Shown: positions 10,801 to 19,164 of the stretch, piece after piece
Numbering within the stretch: the stretch's first letter is position 1
How the letters are laid out: every line of letters starts with the position of its first letter
Assembly: GCF_900141855.1 (NCBI RefSeq)
Contig: NZ_FQYU01000001.1
Coordinates: forward strand, 1,089,402-1,153,401
Reading direction: 5' to 3'
Source of the DNA: Pseudozobellia thermophila
GTDB lineage: Bacteria; Bacteroidota; Bacteroidia; Flavobacteriales; Flavobacteriaceae
DNA: 64,000 nucleotides
Notes under the pieces: generated by a model
Databases searched by the model: none
Told to the model about the DNA's origin: nothing
Seen by the model: the letters and a program-made list of their open reading frames with translations, nothing else
Made by a program: the position numbers and the translations under genes

Positions 10801-10839
10801 CCCGAGCATTAGCAGGTTCTTTAACAATGTAATTTTCAT
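7822..10839 (-). CDS. SusC-like TonB-dependent outer-membrane transporter
   Basis: 1005 residues. Signal peptide at 1-23 (ending AQA), a carboxypeptidase-D-like domain at about 25-100 (ISGTVSDASGPLPGASV, TDFDGNYTI), a TonB-box-like segment (EEVVIVGYG) near 105-113, and a plug domain with QLLQGKVAGLTI, RLRGISTI, VIDGVLGG and VLKDGSAAAIYGTRGSAGVILVTTK-type motifs (residues 140-230), followed by a beta-barrel ending in an aromatic-rich strand (LGLNINF). This is the SusC/RagA family that imports oligosaccharides with SusD. It is the first gene of the minus-strand arm. The upstream spacer contains a LacI-type palindrome 97 bases before the start. Confidence 0.96.
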   Translation of the reverse strand: MKITLLKNLLMLGAFLCLGLAQAQEISGTVSDASGPLPGASVVVKGTTNGTQTDFDGNYTISGVEDGAVLAFSYIGYKGQEITVAGQSTIDVVLEEDAQALEEVVIVGYGSQQKKEITTAVTSVSSEDFNQGTVNDPTQLLQGKVAGLTIVNKGGDPNTNGTVRLRGISTIGGNQEPLVVIDGVLGGSLNNVDPNDIENITVLKDGSAAAIYGTRGSAGVILVTTKSGKVGQPLQLTYNGQFATSSIANQIDIMNAQEFLATGGNDLGSDTDWVDEVTQTGYSHVHNIAAVGGTDDVAYRVSGNFRKLDGILYNSGFKQLNARTNLTARLFDDKLKVDFNSALTRRDSKYGFNEALRYAITYNPTAPVYGKDAPFPFASSQYGGFFETLGLFDSFNPASIARQSQNDATTNTINYSMNFNYRLTDNLAANVNFATQNIKKNRSQYYPTTALYLGNAVSPTTRGLANFLTEETRFDLFEGYATYNNTIGEDISFTVTGGYSFQETDYNNVFFQLGDFPPGVSFDFRNSIESSQDLSEAGRITANSDRRDGDRIVAFFGRLNATFDDAIYLNASLRREGSSRFGSENQWGLFPAVAVGADLNKYLELDNVNLLKARIGYGVTGAIPPEVGLFATTYALNPGTSGSDGSSTGQGNRAPNPDLKWEEKAELNFGVEFATDRLSATLDLYTRNIDDFISLVNVDAALFGGIDTRYENAGQLKTNGLEFTVNYDVAKKENFSYNTGLIFSTYKTTLEKNPQGDQVIANLGSPGQNNTSVILVREGEEVGQIWGPVFTGEVDANGTPILEDVNGDGEVITDQGKALDDDVDFEVLGKGLPDFELGWTNQVTFGNWDVNAFFRGAFGHSLVNTFRAFYEPIIGSQSSYNFMNTKYARSDIKTAQFSSYYVEKADFLRLDNLSVGYNWNIDSDHIKDIRISLSGQNLFTITGYSGTDPEPVLQDFGDNNSANGEIVVTDGAVNTGTANPLAPGIDRRNSYFTQTTFTLGLNINF

Positions 10840-11185
10840 AAAGAAATAATTTTAGAGTTGAGTTAGAAATTTAATTCAAAAGTTAAAAATATATAAAATG
10901 AATGTTAAAAAAAGAATTTGGACTTTTTGAAGGTTACGAAAACGGTTTCGTGTTAATAACTTTTTTAAAACAGGGCAATTCTTAGTATATACGCTTTAAA
11001 ATGCTTAATTACTATTTGAAATGGCTATTGGTTAATAATTGCATAACCGGTCCAAATATAAAGCATTTTGTATTCGTAGGAAAAGTAATGTTATATTATA
11101 TACGTAGCCCGATTTTTGTTAAAAAAAGTCCTATTTTCAGGTATTCTATAGTTTTAACATTATTTTCACTTATACAAAATGGGCA
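10840..11185. promoter_or_regulatory. Divergent control region between susC and lacI
   Basis: 346 AT-rich bases without a convincing gene. It must contain the promoters of both arms. On the minus strand, AACTTTTG (about 10876-10883) is one mismatch from the Bacteroidota -7 element TAnnTTTG and is a weak candidate for susC. The only clear ordered element is the palindrome at 10936-10951. A 62-codon open frame at 11001-11189 has no family resemblance and looks spurious. Confidence 0.6.
10936..10951. promoter_or_regulatory. Candidate LacI-family operator
   Basis: The sequence acgaaaacggtttcgt has matching 6-base arms (ACGAAA / TTTCGT) around a central CG, the form expected for LacI/GalR-family operators. 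It lies between susC and the lacI-type gene, 97 bases from the susC start and 235 bases from the regulator start, so one site could control both arms. Binding is inferred, not shown. Confidence 0.55.
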
Positions 11186-12214
11186 ATGAAACAAAAGATT
11201 ACATTAAAACATATAGCACGTGAACTTGGCGTATCGATTTCGACGGTGTCGAAGGCCTTGAAAAACAGTGAGGAGATAAGTGTCGACACCAAGGAAAAAA
11301 TCCAGGCCTTCGCCAAATTGTATAATTATAAGCCCAATAACATTGCGGTTAGTCTAAAGAATAAACGGACCAAAAATATCGGCGTGGTCATTCCCGATAT
11401 TGTCCACCATTTCTTCACCACCGTGTTCCGTGGAATCGAAAAGTACGCCAACGGGCAGGGTTACAACGTAATTATCTGTGTTTCCGACGAGTCTTTTGAC
11501 AAAGAGGTCATTAATATGGAAATGCTGAACAACGGCAGTATAGATGGCTTCATTATGTCACTCTCCGCAGAGACCCAGCAAAAGAACGATATCAACCACC
11601 TAAGGGAGGTGGTCGACCAAGGTATACCCTTGGTTCTCTTTGATAGGGTTACCGACGATATCGATTGCGACAAGGTGATTCTCAACGACAGGGAGATCGC
11701 TTACAAGGCTACGGTGAAGTTGCTCGAAGAAGGGCGGAAGCGAATTGCCCTGGCGACCACCGAGAGCTATTTCAACGTAAGTGAAAAGAGGGCCGAGGGC
11801 TACAAACAGGCTCTCACCGAGTACGGTATCGAGCTAGACGATAATCTGGTACTGGTTTTGCCCTATGACGATATAAAGGAAGAGGTGATCAACGATTTTT
11901 TTGAAAGGGAGGCCGTCGACGCCGTTTTGAGCGTTAATGAAATTTTTGCCATACAGTGTATGTCCGTTGCCAAAAAACGGGGGATGAAGATTCCGGAAGA
12001 TATATCCTTTATCGGGTTTACCGACGGACTTTTGTCGCGGTACTCCAATCCAAGACTCACCGTAGTGGCCCAGCACGGGGTTACCATGGGTGAGGAAGCC
12101 GCAAAAATGTTGATCGATCGGGTGGAGCGCGAAATCGATGGAAACGACGAAGAGGCTTATCGCACCCATATTGTCGAGGCCACGATCATTGAACGGGAGT
12201 CGACGAAAAATTGA
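11186..12214 (+). CDS. LacI/GalR-family transcriptional regulator
   Basis: 342 residues. N-terminal helix-turn-helix at 5-30 (TLKHIARELGVSISTVSKAL) and hinge helix near 50-58 (NNIAVSLKNKRT), then a periplasmic-binding-protein-like effector domain starting at NIGVVIPDI. The C-terminal domain has the usual DGFIMSLS, PLVLFDRV and AVLSVNEIFAIQCM segments. It heads the plus-strand arm with beta-phosphoglucomutase, GH65 and GH13 genes, so it probably senses a sugar (maltose-like or a glucose phosphate) and controls this locus and susCD. Whether it represses or activates cannot be read from the sequence. Confidence 0.93.
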   Translation: MKQKITLKHIARELGVSISTVSKALKNSEEISVDTKEKIQAFAKLYNYKPNNIAVSLKNKRTKNIGVVIPDIVHHFFTTVFRGIEKYANGQGYNVIICVSDESFDKEVINMEMLNNGSIDGFIMSLSAETQQKNDINHLREVVDQGIPLVLFDRVTDDIDCDKVILNDREIAYKATVKLLEEGRKRIALATTESYFNVSEKRAEGYKQALTEYGIELDDNLVLVLPYDDIKEEVINDFFEREAVDAVLSVNEIFAIQCMSVAKKRGMKIPEDISFIGFTDGLLSRYSNPRLTVVAQHGVTMGEEAAKMLIDRVEREIDGNDEEAYRTHIVEATIIERESTKN

Positions 12215-12266
12215 TCTATCACCTTTGCCCTGAATTCTTGTCTCAATAACCTCTTAATACCATGCT

Positions 12267-12923
12267 ATGAAAATTAGGGGCTTTATTTTTGATCTTGACG
12301 GAGTTATCGTCGATACGGCCAAGTACCATTACCTGGCCTGGAAAAAACTGGCCAACGAACTGGGCTTTGAATTTACACCCGAACAAAACGAACGGTTCAA
12401 GGGGGTCAGTCGACGGCGCTGCCTTGAGATATTGCTCGAGATCGGCAACATAACAGCCACCCAAGCGCAGTTCGACAGATGGATGGTCGGGAAGAACGAA
12501 GATTATTTGGCCTACGTCAAAAACATGGACGAGTCGGAAATACTTCCCGACGTTCTCAAGGTGCTCAATTTTCTAAAGGAAAGAAAAATACCTACCGCCC
12601 TGGGTTCGGCCAGTAAAAATGCCAAGGTTATTTTGGAAAAAGTAGGGCTTTTGCCTTATTTCGATGTACTGGTCGACGGCAACAGTGTTACCAAGGCCAA
12701 ACCGGATCCCCAGGTGTTTTTGATAGGGGCCCGGCAAATGGGGGTCGATCCTGCGAATTGTGTGGTCTTCGAAGATGCCTTGGCCGGCATACAGGCAGCC
12801 AATAATGCCGGTATGGTCAGTATAGGAATAGGTGATAAGGAGCTTCTTGGCGAAGCCGATTATAATTTTAGGGACTTCACCGAAATTGATAGCGATTTTT
12901 TAACACGTTTAATTTCAGGATAA
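12267..12923 (+). CDS. pgmB: Beta-phosphoglucomutase
   Basis: 218 residues, HAD superfamily. Motif I FDLDGVIVDT gives nucleophile Asp9 and acid/base Asp11. A cap domain follows with FKGVSRRRCLEILLE, then motif II LGSASKNAKVIL, motif III Lys in TKAKPDPQVF, and motif IV VFEDALAGIQAA. The enzyme converts beta-glucose-1-phosphate to glucose-6-phosphate, using the product of the GH65 phosphorylase encoded 74 bases downstream. The pairing with GH65 is the classical one for inverting disaccharide phosphorylases. Cytoplasmic. Confidence 0.94.
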   Translation: MKIRGFIFDLDGVIVDTAKYHYLAWKKLANELGFEFTPEQNERFKGVSRRRCLEILLEIGNITATQAQFDRWMVGKNEDYLAYVKNMDESEILPDVLKVLNFLKERKIPTALGSASKNAKVILEKVGLLPYFDVLVDGNSVTKAKPDPQVFLIGARQMGVDPANCVVFEDALAGIQAANNAGMVSIGIGDKELLGEADYNFRDFTEIDSDFLTRLISG

Positions 12924-12997
12924 GCCCGAACTTTACGAAGTTGTACTGAAGTCCCGGGTGTCGAACTATTCTTCCAAAGAAATAAGAAAACGATAGT

Positions 12998-15313
12998 ATG
13001 AATCAAGATTATATAAAGGCATCGCCCTGGTCGATTATAGAGGAAGGTTTCGACCGTGAAAGGGTCAAATCTTCGGAAAGTATCTTCAGTCTCGGTAACG
13101 GAGCCATGGGCCAACGGGCCAATTTTGAGGAGGTCTACTCCGGTAAGACGTTCCAAGGCAGCTATATTGCCGGGGTCTACTACCCCGATAAAACCCGGGT
13201 GGGCTGGTGGAAAAATGGCTATCCCGAATACTTCGCCAAAGTGTTGAACGCTCCCAATTGGATCGGTATCAATGTATGGGTAAATGGCGAGGTGCTCGAT
13301 CTGAATACCTGTAAGGAAGTGAGCGGCTACCGACGGGAACTGAACATGAAGGAAGGGTGGTACAAGCGAAGTTTTTCGGCCCTGCTGCCCAATGATGCCC
13401 ATATAGAGGTGGGCGTGCTGAGGTTTTTGAGTTTGGATATGGATGAACTGGGCGCCATTAGATACGAGATCAAGGCCTTGGACGCCGATTTGGATATCGG
13501 GTTTCAGCCCTATTTGGACAGTGGGGTGACCAATGAAGATTCCAATTGGGACGATAAATTCTGGAACACGACCGAGGTTGTTTCGACAGAAAGACAGGGC
13601 TTCATCCAGGCACATACCATGAAAACCCATTTTAAGACCTGCACCTTTATGCAGTCCCAATTGTTCCTGAACGGGAACTTGGTGGATGTGTTCCCTGAAG
13701 TGGAAAAGAAGGAACAGTGGGTCGGTCACAGGTACGCCCATAAGTTGGCAAAGGGAGAGATCTTGGCCCTCCATAAGTTCGGGGGATATACCGTAGATCG
13801 CAACCACCATGGCGACGAGCTGGTACAAGCGGCCAAAACGACGCTTAAAAAGGCCTTGGAACTGGGCTTCGATACCCTTCTGGAACGGCAAAGATCGGCC
13901 TGGGCCGAAATTTGGAAAATGAGCGACATAGCCATCGAGGGCGATGTGAAGGCCCAACAGGGCATCCGCTTCAATATTTTTCAACTGAACCAGACCTACC
14001 TTGGCCGCGATTCGCGCCTGAATATCGGACCTAAGGGGTTTACGGGCGAAAAATACGGCGGCAGCACCTATTGGGATACCGAGGCCTACTGCCTTCCCTT
14101 TTATATGGCGACCAAAAACCAAAAGGTGGCCCGCAATCTGCTAAAGTACCGCTATAACCATCTGGAAAAGGCCATAGAGAATGCCCAAAAACTGGGGTTT
14201 TCCAATGGGGCGGCCCTATACCCCATGGTGACCATGAACGGGGAGGAGTGCCACAACGAGTGGGAAATTACCTTTGAAGAAATCCATAGGAACGGGGCGA
14301 TCGCCTTTGCCATTTACAACTATTGCAGGTTTACGGGCGATTACTCCTATATACCCGAAATGGGCTTGGAGGTACTCATCGGCATTGCCCGGTTCTGGCG
14401 ACAACGGGCCAATTTTTCACAACTGAAGAACAAGTATGTCATCTTGGGCGTCACTGGGCCCAACGAATACGAGAACAATGTAAACAACAATTGGTACACC
14501 AACTATTTGGCCAAGTGGTGCATAGATTATACGATAGCCCAATTGCGCAAGGTCAAGGAAGGTTTTCCCGATGATTACCGTCGTGTCGTGGGCAAGACCA
14601 AACTGGGCGATAACGAAGTGTCGCAATGGAAAAAGGTGGCCGATAACATGTACTTTCCGTATGAAGAGGAAAGGGGATTGTTTTTGCAACAAGATGGCTT
14701 TCTCGACAAAGAATTGTTGACCGTTGCGGAGCTCCCCTCGTCCCAACGGCCGATCAACCAGAAATGGAGCTGGGACCGCATTTTGCGTTCGCCCTACATC
14801 AAACAGGCCGATGTCTTGCAGGGCTTTTATTTTTTCGGCGACCACTTTTCGGAGGAGGAATTGGAACGGCATTTCGATTTCTATGAACCCTTTACCGTTC
14901 ACGAGTCTTCCCTGTCCCCTTGCGTCCATAGCATCCTGGCGGCCAAATTGGGCCGGACCGAACAGGCCTATACGTTCTACCTGCGGACCTCCCGCTTAGA
15001 TCTTGACGATTACAACAAGGAGGTCGAAGAGGGACTCCATATTACCTCTATGGCCGGAACGTGGTTGAGCATTGTTGAAGGTTTTGGGGGGATGGGGGTG
15101 CTCGACGATACGCTGTCTTTTTCCCCCAGGATACCCGAACAGTGGAAGTCGTATTCGTTCAATGTCAATTTCAGGAACAGTATTATAAAGGTCTGTGTGC
15201 AAAAAGAGGTGACCGAGTTCGAGATCACCGGGGAAGAAATCGTCCCTATCTTAGTGAACAAAAAGGGCCTTGAATTGGTACCGGGCAAAAAAGTCGAGGT
15301 TAGGGTATCTTGA
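12998..15313 (+). CDS. GH65 glycoside phosphorylase, probably maltose phosphorylase
   Basis: 771 residues without a signal peptide. N-terminal beta-sandwich (residues 1-270), then an (alpha/alpha)6 barrel and C-terminal sheet, as in GH65. The segment GEECHNEWEITFEEIHRNGA around residue 416-435 contains the catalytic acid region (Glu421 within HNEWEIT is a candidate). Phosphate-binding loop residues are expected near TSMAGTWLSIVEGFGGM (about 685-701). GH65 enzymes split maltose, trehalose, kojibiose or nigerose with phosphate to glucose and beta-glucose-1-phosphate. The neighbouring pgmB confirms that product. Maltose is the most likely substrate from the motif and context, but the others cannot be excluded. 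Confidence 0.9.
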   Translation: MNQDYIKASPWSIIEEGFDRERVKSSESIFSLGNGAMGQRANFEEVYSGKTFQGSYIAGVYYPDKTRVGWWKNGYPEYFAKVLNAPNWIGINVWVNGEVLDLNTCKEVSGYRRELNMKEGWYKRSFSALLPNDAHIEVGVLRFLSLDMDELGAIRYEIKALDADLDIGFQPYLDSGVTNEDSNWDDKFWNTTEVVSTERQGFIQAHTMKTHFKTCTFMQSQLFLNGNLVDVFPEVEKKEQWVGHRYAHKLAKGEILALHKFGGYTVDRNHHGDELVQAAKTTLKKALELGFDTLLERQRSAWAEIWKMSDIAIEGDVKAQQGIRFNIFQLNQTYLGRDSRLNIGPKGFTGEKYGGSTYWDTEAYCLPFYMATKNQKVARNLLKYRYNHLEKAIENAQKLGFSNGAALYPMVTMNGEECHNEWEITFEEIHRNGAIAFAIYNYCRFTGDYSYIPEMGLEVLIGIARFWRQRANFSQLKNKYVILGVTGPNEYENNVNNNWYTNYLAKWCIDYTIAQLRKVKEGFPDDYRRVVGKTKLGDNEVSQWKKVADNMYFPYEEERGLFLQQDGFLDKELLTVAELPSSQRPINQKWSWDRILRSPYIKQADVLQGFYFFGDHFSEEELERHFDFYEPFTVHESSLSPCVHSILAAKLGRTEQAYTFYLRTSRLDLDDYNKEVEEGLHITSMAGTWLSIVEGFGGMGVLDDTLSFSPRIPEQWKSYSFNVNFRNSIIKVCVQKEVTEFEITGEEIVPILVNKKGLELVPGKKVEVRVS

Positions 15314-15344
15314 ACAGGCCGATAATCCAAGAATTTAGGAGAAA

Positions 15345-17120
15345 GTGAAAAAAAATCATAAAGACGTAGTCTATCAGGTGTTTACAAGATTGTTCGGCAA
15401 CACCAATACGACCAATAAGCCGTGGGGGACCATCGATGAGAACGGGGTGGGCAAATTCTCCGATTTTACCCCGAAGGCCTTAAGGGAAATCAAAGACCTT
15501 GGGGTCACCTATATCTGGTATACCGGTATTCCCCACCATGCGCTTGTCAACGATTATACGGCCTACGGTATCTCCAACGATTATCCCGAAGTGGTCAAAG
15601 GGAGGGCCGGATCGCCCTATGCGGTTAAGGACTACTACAACGTGAATCCCGATTTGGCCGATGACCCCGCAAAGCGGTTGGAAGAATTCAAGGCTTTGAT
15701 AAAACGTACCCATAGGGCCGGGCTCAAGGTCATTATCGACATCGTACCCAATCACGTGGCCCGCAATTACGAGGGTAAGTCTACGCCGGAGGGGGTGGAG
15801 CCCTTTGGGGCCGGCGACGATACCTCGGTCGAATATGCCCGCAACAACAACTTCTACTACATTCCGGGCCAAGCGTTCAAAGTACCCGAATGGAGGGACG
15901 GGTATTTGCCCTTGGGCGGCGAAAAAAATCCCTTGGAAGGGAAGTTCGAGGAAATACCCGCTAAATGGACGGGCAACGGGTCGCGCTTGGCACAGCCCGA
16001 CTTTAACGATTGGTACGAAACCGTTAAAATCAACTATGGGGTCCGGCCCGATGGTTCCCTCGATTTTGATGTGCTTCCCGAAGATTACGGCCATAAAGGG
16101 TATGCCGAGCACTATGCCTTCTGGAAAGGGAGGTCGGTGCCCGACTCCTGGGTCAAGTTCAAGGATATCGCCCTGTACTGGCTGGCCATGGGCGTCGACG
16201 GGTTTCGTTACGATATGGCCGAAATGGTGCCCGTTGAGTTCTGGAGCTATATGAACTCCCATATAAAAATGACCAAGGCCGATGCCTTCTTAATGGCAGA
16301 GGTGTACAACCCCAACGAGTACCGCAACTTTATACGCAGGGGAAAAATGGATTACCTCTACGACAAGGTGGAGATGTACGATTCGCTACTGCATATTATG
16401 AAGGGGTACGGGTGGACGGACCACATTCCCGTTGTAAAAAAAGGAAGCGACGATATCGAGCACCATTTGCTCCATTTTCTGGAGAACCACGACGAACTCC
16501 GTATGGCCAGTCCTAATTTGTTGGGAGACGCTCAAAAGGGCAAACCGGGCATGGTGGTTTCGGCGACCATGACCACGTCGCCGGTAATGATCTATTTCGG
16601 ACAAGAGGTCGGGGAGCCTGCGGCCGAGAATCCCGGTTTTGGAAGCCCCGGACGGACCTCGATTTTCGACTACGTCGGGGTACCGCATTTTCAACGTTGG
16701 GTGAACGACAAGAAATTCGATGGCGGACAGTTGTCGGCCCAAGAGGCCAATTTAAGGGATTTTTACAAGCGATTGCTGACTTTTACCGTTTCGAGCAAGG
16801 CCTTGATGGGCGAATATCAAGACATCCATTTTTATAACCGTGAACATACCGAGTTCTATAACCATCACGTTCTTTCCTATGCCAGGTGGCACGACGATGA
16901 AAAATTGATCGTTGTTTGTAATTTCCATGCGGAAGACTGGTTCGGTTTTGACCTCGCACTTCCCGAGGACCTGGTACAAAAATGGAACCTGGCCGATGGG
17001 GATTATACGATTAAGGACGTACTGTACGGAAACCAAGGAATACTCAATGTGGAAAGCGGTATCGCCAGGGTCAGGGTCGATGTAAATCCGCTCGAATCCT
17101 TTATATTTAAACTGAATTAA
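15345..17120 (+). CDS. GH13 alpha-amylase-family enzyme, cytoplasmic
   Basis: 591 residues with a GTG start preceded by AGGAG (15337-15341), unusual in a group that seldom uses Shine-Dalgarno sequences. No signal peptide. All four GH13 regions are present: I DIVPNH, II GFRYDMAEM (nucleophile Asp290), III FLMAEVYN (acid Glu319), IV ENHDE (Asp383). The C-terminal sheet ends near LESFIFKLN. It lies 31 bases after the GH65 gene and probably trims imported malto-oligosaccharides or isomalto-type links to feed the phosphorylase. Exact specificity is not readable from sequence alone. Confidence 0.92.
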   Translation: MKKNHKDVVYQVFTRLFGNTNTTNKPWGTIDENGVGKFSDFTPKALREIKDLGVTYIWYTGIPHHALVNDYTAYGISNDYPEVVKGRAGSPYAVKDYYNVNPDLADDPAKRLEEFKALIKRTHRAGLKVIIDIVPNHVARNYEGKSTPEGVEPFGAGDDTSVEYARNNNFYYIPGQAFKVPEWRDGYLPLGGEKNPLEGKFEEIPAKWTGNGSRLAQPDFNDWYETVKINYGVRPDGSLDFDVLPEDYGHKGYAEHYAFWKGRSVPDSWVKFKDIALYWLAMGVDGFRYDMAEMVPVEFWSYMNSHIKMTKADAFLMAEVYNPNEYRNFIRRGKMDYLYDKVEMYDSLLHIMKGYGWTDHIPVVKKGSDDIEHHLLHFLENHDELRMASPNLLGDAQKGKPGMVVSATMTTSPVMIYFGQEVGEPAAENPGFGSPGRTSIFDYVGVPHFQRWVNDKKFDGGQLSAQEANLRDFYKRLLTFTVSSKALMGEYQDIHFYNREHTEFYNHHVLSYARWHDDEKLIVVCNFHAEDWFGFDLALPEDLVQKWNLADGDYTIKDVLYGNQGILNVESGIARVRVDVNPLESFIFKLN

Positions 17121-17126
17121 ATTATT

Positions 17127-17879
17127 ATGATCTTACGACCAAGCATTTTTTTGACCACTTTAATTTTAATCCTGTCAAGCTGTATGAAAGAGAAGAAACC
17201 CATCGTCATTGGGCATAGGGGGGCCATGGGGCACGAGACCGAAAACACCCTCGCTTCCATTCAAAGTGCCATTGACCTTAATGTGGACATGATAGAGATC
17301 GATGTCTTTAAGATCAAGTCCGGCGAAATCGTGGTCTTTCACGACGACCAGGTAGACCGGCTTACCGATGGCAAGGGCGATATCGAATCCTTTTCCTTCC
17401 CCGAACTTCGAAAACTGAAATTGGAAGGCGGGCATACCATCCCTACGCTGCAGGAGGTGCTGGACCTGATGGATGCACGGGTCGACCTGAATATCGAACT
17501 CAAGGGCGCCGATACCGCTGAAGACGTAAATAGGATCATTGGGGAATATACCGACGATAAGGGATGGAAACTGTCCGATTTCATTATTTCCAGTTTTCGA
17601 TGGGATGAACTGCGTGCCATGCGGGCGGCCAATGCGACGATACCCATTGCGGTGCTGACCGGCGAAGACCCCGTAGAGGCCATTCCCGTGGCCAGGGAAC
17701 TTGGTGCAGAGGCTATTAATCCCAGCTATAAAAGACTCACGGCCGAGAACAGTAAGGCGATAAAGGAGGCAGGGTTGAAGATTTATCCATGGACGGTAAA
17801 CGACCCCGAAGATATAGCAAAAATGAAGGATTTCGGGGTTGACGGTATCATTACGAACTATCCTGAACGGATCGACTGA
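17127..17879 (+). CDS. Glycerophosphodiester phosphodiesterase, lipoprotein
   Basis: 250 residues beginning with a lipoprotein signal (LILSSC, Cys about residue 19). The GDPD TIM barrel is clear: VIGHRGAMGHETENT holds the HR...EN signature, DMIEIDVFK holds metal-binding Glu and Asp, VVFHDDQVDRLTDG holds the catalytic His, and NIELKG and IYPWTVNDPEDI follow. It hydrolyses glycerophosphodiesters to glycerol-3-phosphate and an alcohol, here outside the cytoplasm. It begins 6 bases after the GH13 gene and its stop overlaps the next start by one base (TGATG), so it appears co-transcribed with unrelated functions. Confidence 0.92.
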   Translation: MILRPSIFLTTLILILSSCMKEKKPIVIGHRGAMGHETENTLASIQSAIDLNVDMIEIDVFKIKSGEIVVFHDDQVDRLTDGKGDIESFSFPELRKLKLEGGHTIPTLQEVLDLMDARVDLNIELKGADTAEDVNRIIGEYTDDKGWKLSDFIISSFRWDELRAMRAANATIPIAVLTGEDPVEAIPVARELGAEAINPSYKRLTAENSKAIKEAGLKIYPWTVNDPEDIAKMKDFGVDGIITNYPERID

Positions 17880-19162
17880 TGTTCGATGTAATTATTGTCG
17901 GAGGCGGGGCCGCGGGCTTTTATACCGCGATCCATCTTGCCGAAGCGCGGCCCGACCTAAAGATAGGTATTCTCGAAAGGGGCAAGGAGGTCTTGGGCAA
18001 GGTAAAGGTGTCGGGTGGCGGTAGGTGCAACGTAACCCATGCCGAGTTCGACCCATCCGAACTGGTCAAGAACTATCCCCGGGGCGGCAAGGAACTTTTG
18101 GGGCCTTTCCATTCCTATGCCTGTGGCGATACCATGGCTTTTTTCGAAGAGCGGGGAATTGACCTGAAAATTGAACCGGACGGCCGGATGTTTCCGGTAA
18201 GCGATAGCTCGCAAACCATTATCGACTGTTTTTTGTCCGAAGTCAACCGTCTGGGGGTTAAGGTCTTGCGGCACAGTGCGGTGACCGATATCCAACGTCA
18301 AGAAGAAGGGCCGGAAGAAGACAGGGGATGGCGGGTAACCACCATCAAGCATTCCTATACCTGTAAAAAAATCGTTTTGGCCACGGGAAGCAACCCCAAG
18401 ATATGGAAGATGTTGGAACAATTGGGGCACCGCATCGAACCTGCGGTGCCGTCGTTGTTTACATTTAACTGCAGCGATAAGCGTATTGCCGGAATACCGG
18501 GCATAAGTACCTATGCCAATGTCGATGTGTTTGAAAACCGTCAGGTAGACCTCAAGGTAACCACACGATTGAAAAGCCAGGTCTCCAAAAAGCCCCTGCT
18601 CACTTCCGACGGCCCGGTCTTGATAACGCATTGGGGCCTGAGCGGTCCGGCCATTTTGAAGCTATCGGCTTGGGGGGCGAGGGTGTTGCACGAAATGGCC
18701 TACCGCTTCAAGATCAGGGTCAATTGGCTGCCCGATTACAGTTTCGATGGCTTGCTCGGACTCTTGAAGGAGATAAAGGAGGTAGAGGCCAAGAAAACCG
18801 TAGTGCGTACCAAGGCGGTCGACGTACCCCGAAGATTATGGATCAACCTGGTGTCGGCGTCGGGCATCCAAAAAACCGATAAATGGGCCGACCTGGGCAA
18901 AAAAAAGTTGGAGGCCCTGGCTGCCCAGATCACCGAATGCGAACTTAAGATCGAGGGCAAGAGTACGTTCAAGGAAGAATTCGTTACCGCAGGTGGCGTC
19001 GATTTAAAGGAGATTAATTTTAAGACCTTCGAAAGCAAAATCGTGCCCGGCATGTACTTTGCCGGCGAGGTAATCAATGTCGATGCCATAACGGGGGGCT
19101 TCAACTTCCAAAACGCCTGGACGGGGGGCTATATGGTCGCCCAGGCCCTGGCAAATTCTTGA
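17879..19162 (+). CDS. HI0933-family flavoprotein (NAD(P)/FAD-dependent oxidoreductase)
   Basis: 427 residues. N-terminal Rossmann FAD motif IIVGGGAAGFYTAIHLAE (4-21), followed by KVKVSGGGRCNVTHAEF (about 41-57), the typical signature of the HI0933/BaiN/RdsA group, and a C-terminal FAD signature GMYFAGEVINVDAITGGFNF-type block near 395-415. Members have been linked to varied reductions; the substrate here is unknown. It is coupled to the GDPD gene through TGATG and runs into the DUF1697 gene. Confidence 0.92.
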   Translation: MFDVIIVGGGAAGFYTAIHLAEARPDLKIGILERGKEVLGKVKVSGGGRCNVTHAEFDPSELVKNYPRGGKELLGPFHSYACGDTMAFFEERGIDLKIEPDGRMFPVSDSSQTIIDCFLSEVNRLGVKVLRHSAVTDIQRQEEGPEEDRGWRVTTIKHSYTCKKIVLATGSNPKIWKMLEQLGHRIEPAVPSLFTFNCSDKRIAGIPGISTYANVDVFENRQVDLKVTTRLKSQVSKKPLLTSDGPVLITHWGLSGPAILKLSAWGARVLHEMAYRFKIRVNWLPDYSFDGLLGLLKEIKEVEAKKTVVRTKAVDVPRRLWINLVSASGIQKTDKWADLGKKKLEALAAQITECELKIEGKSTFKEEFVTAGGVDLKEINFKTFESKIVPGMYFAGEVINVDAITGGFNFQNAWTGGYMVAQALANS

Positions 19163-19164
19163 TC

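Noticed and set aside
11001-11189. 62-codon open frame in the susC-lacI spacer
   Set aside because: AT-rich, no family resemblance, ends across the lacI start; better explained as promoter region.
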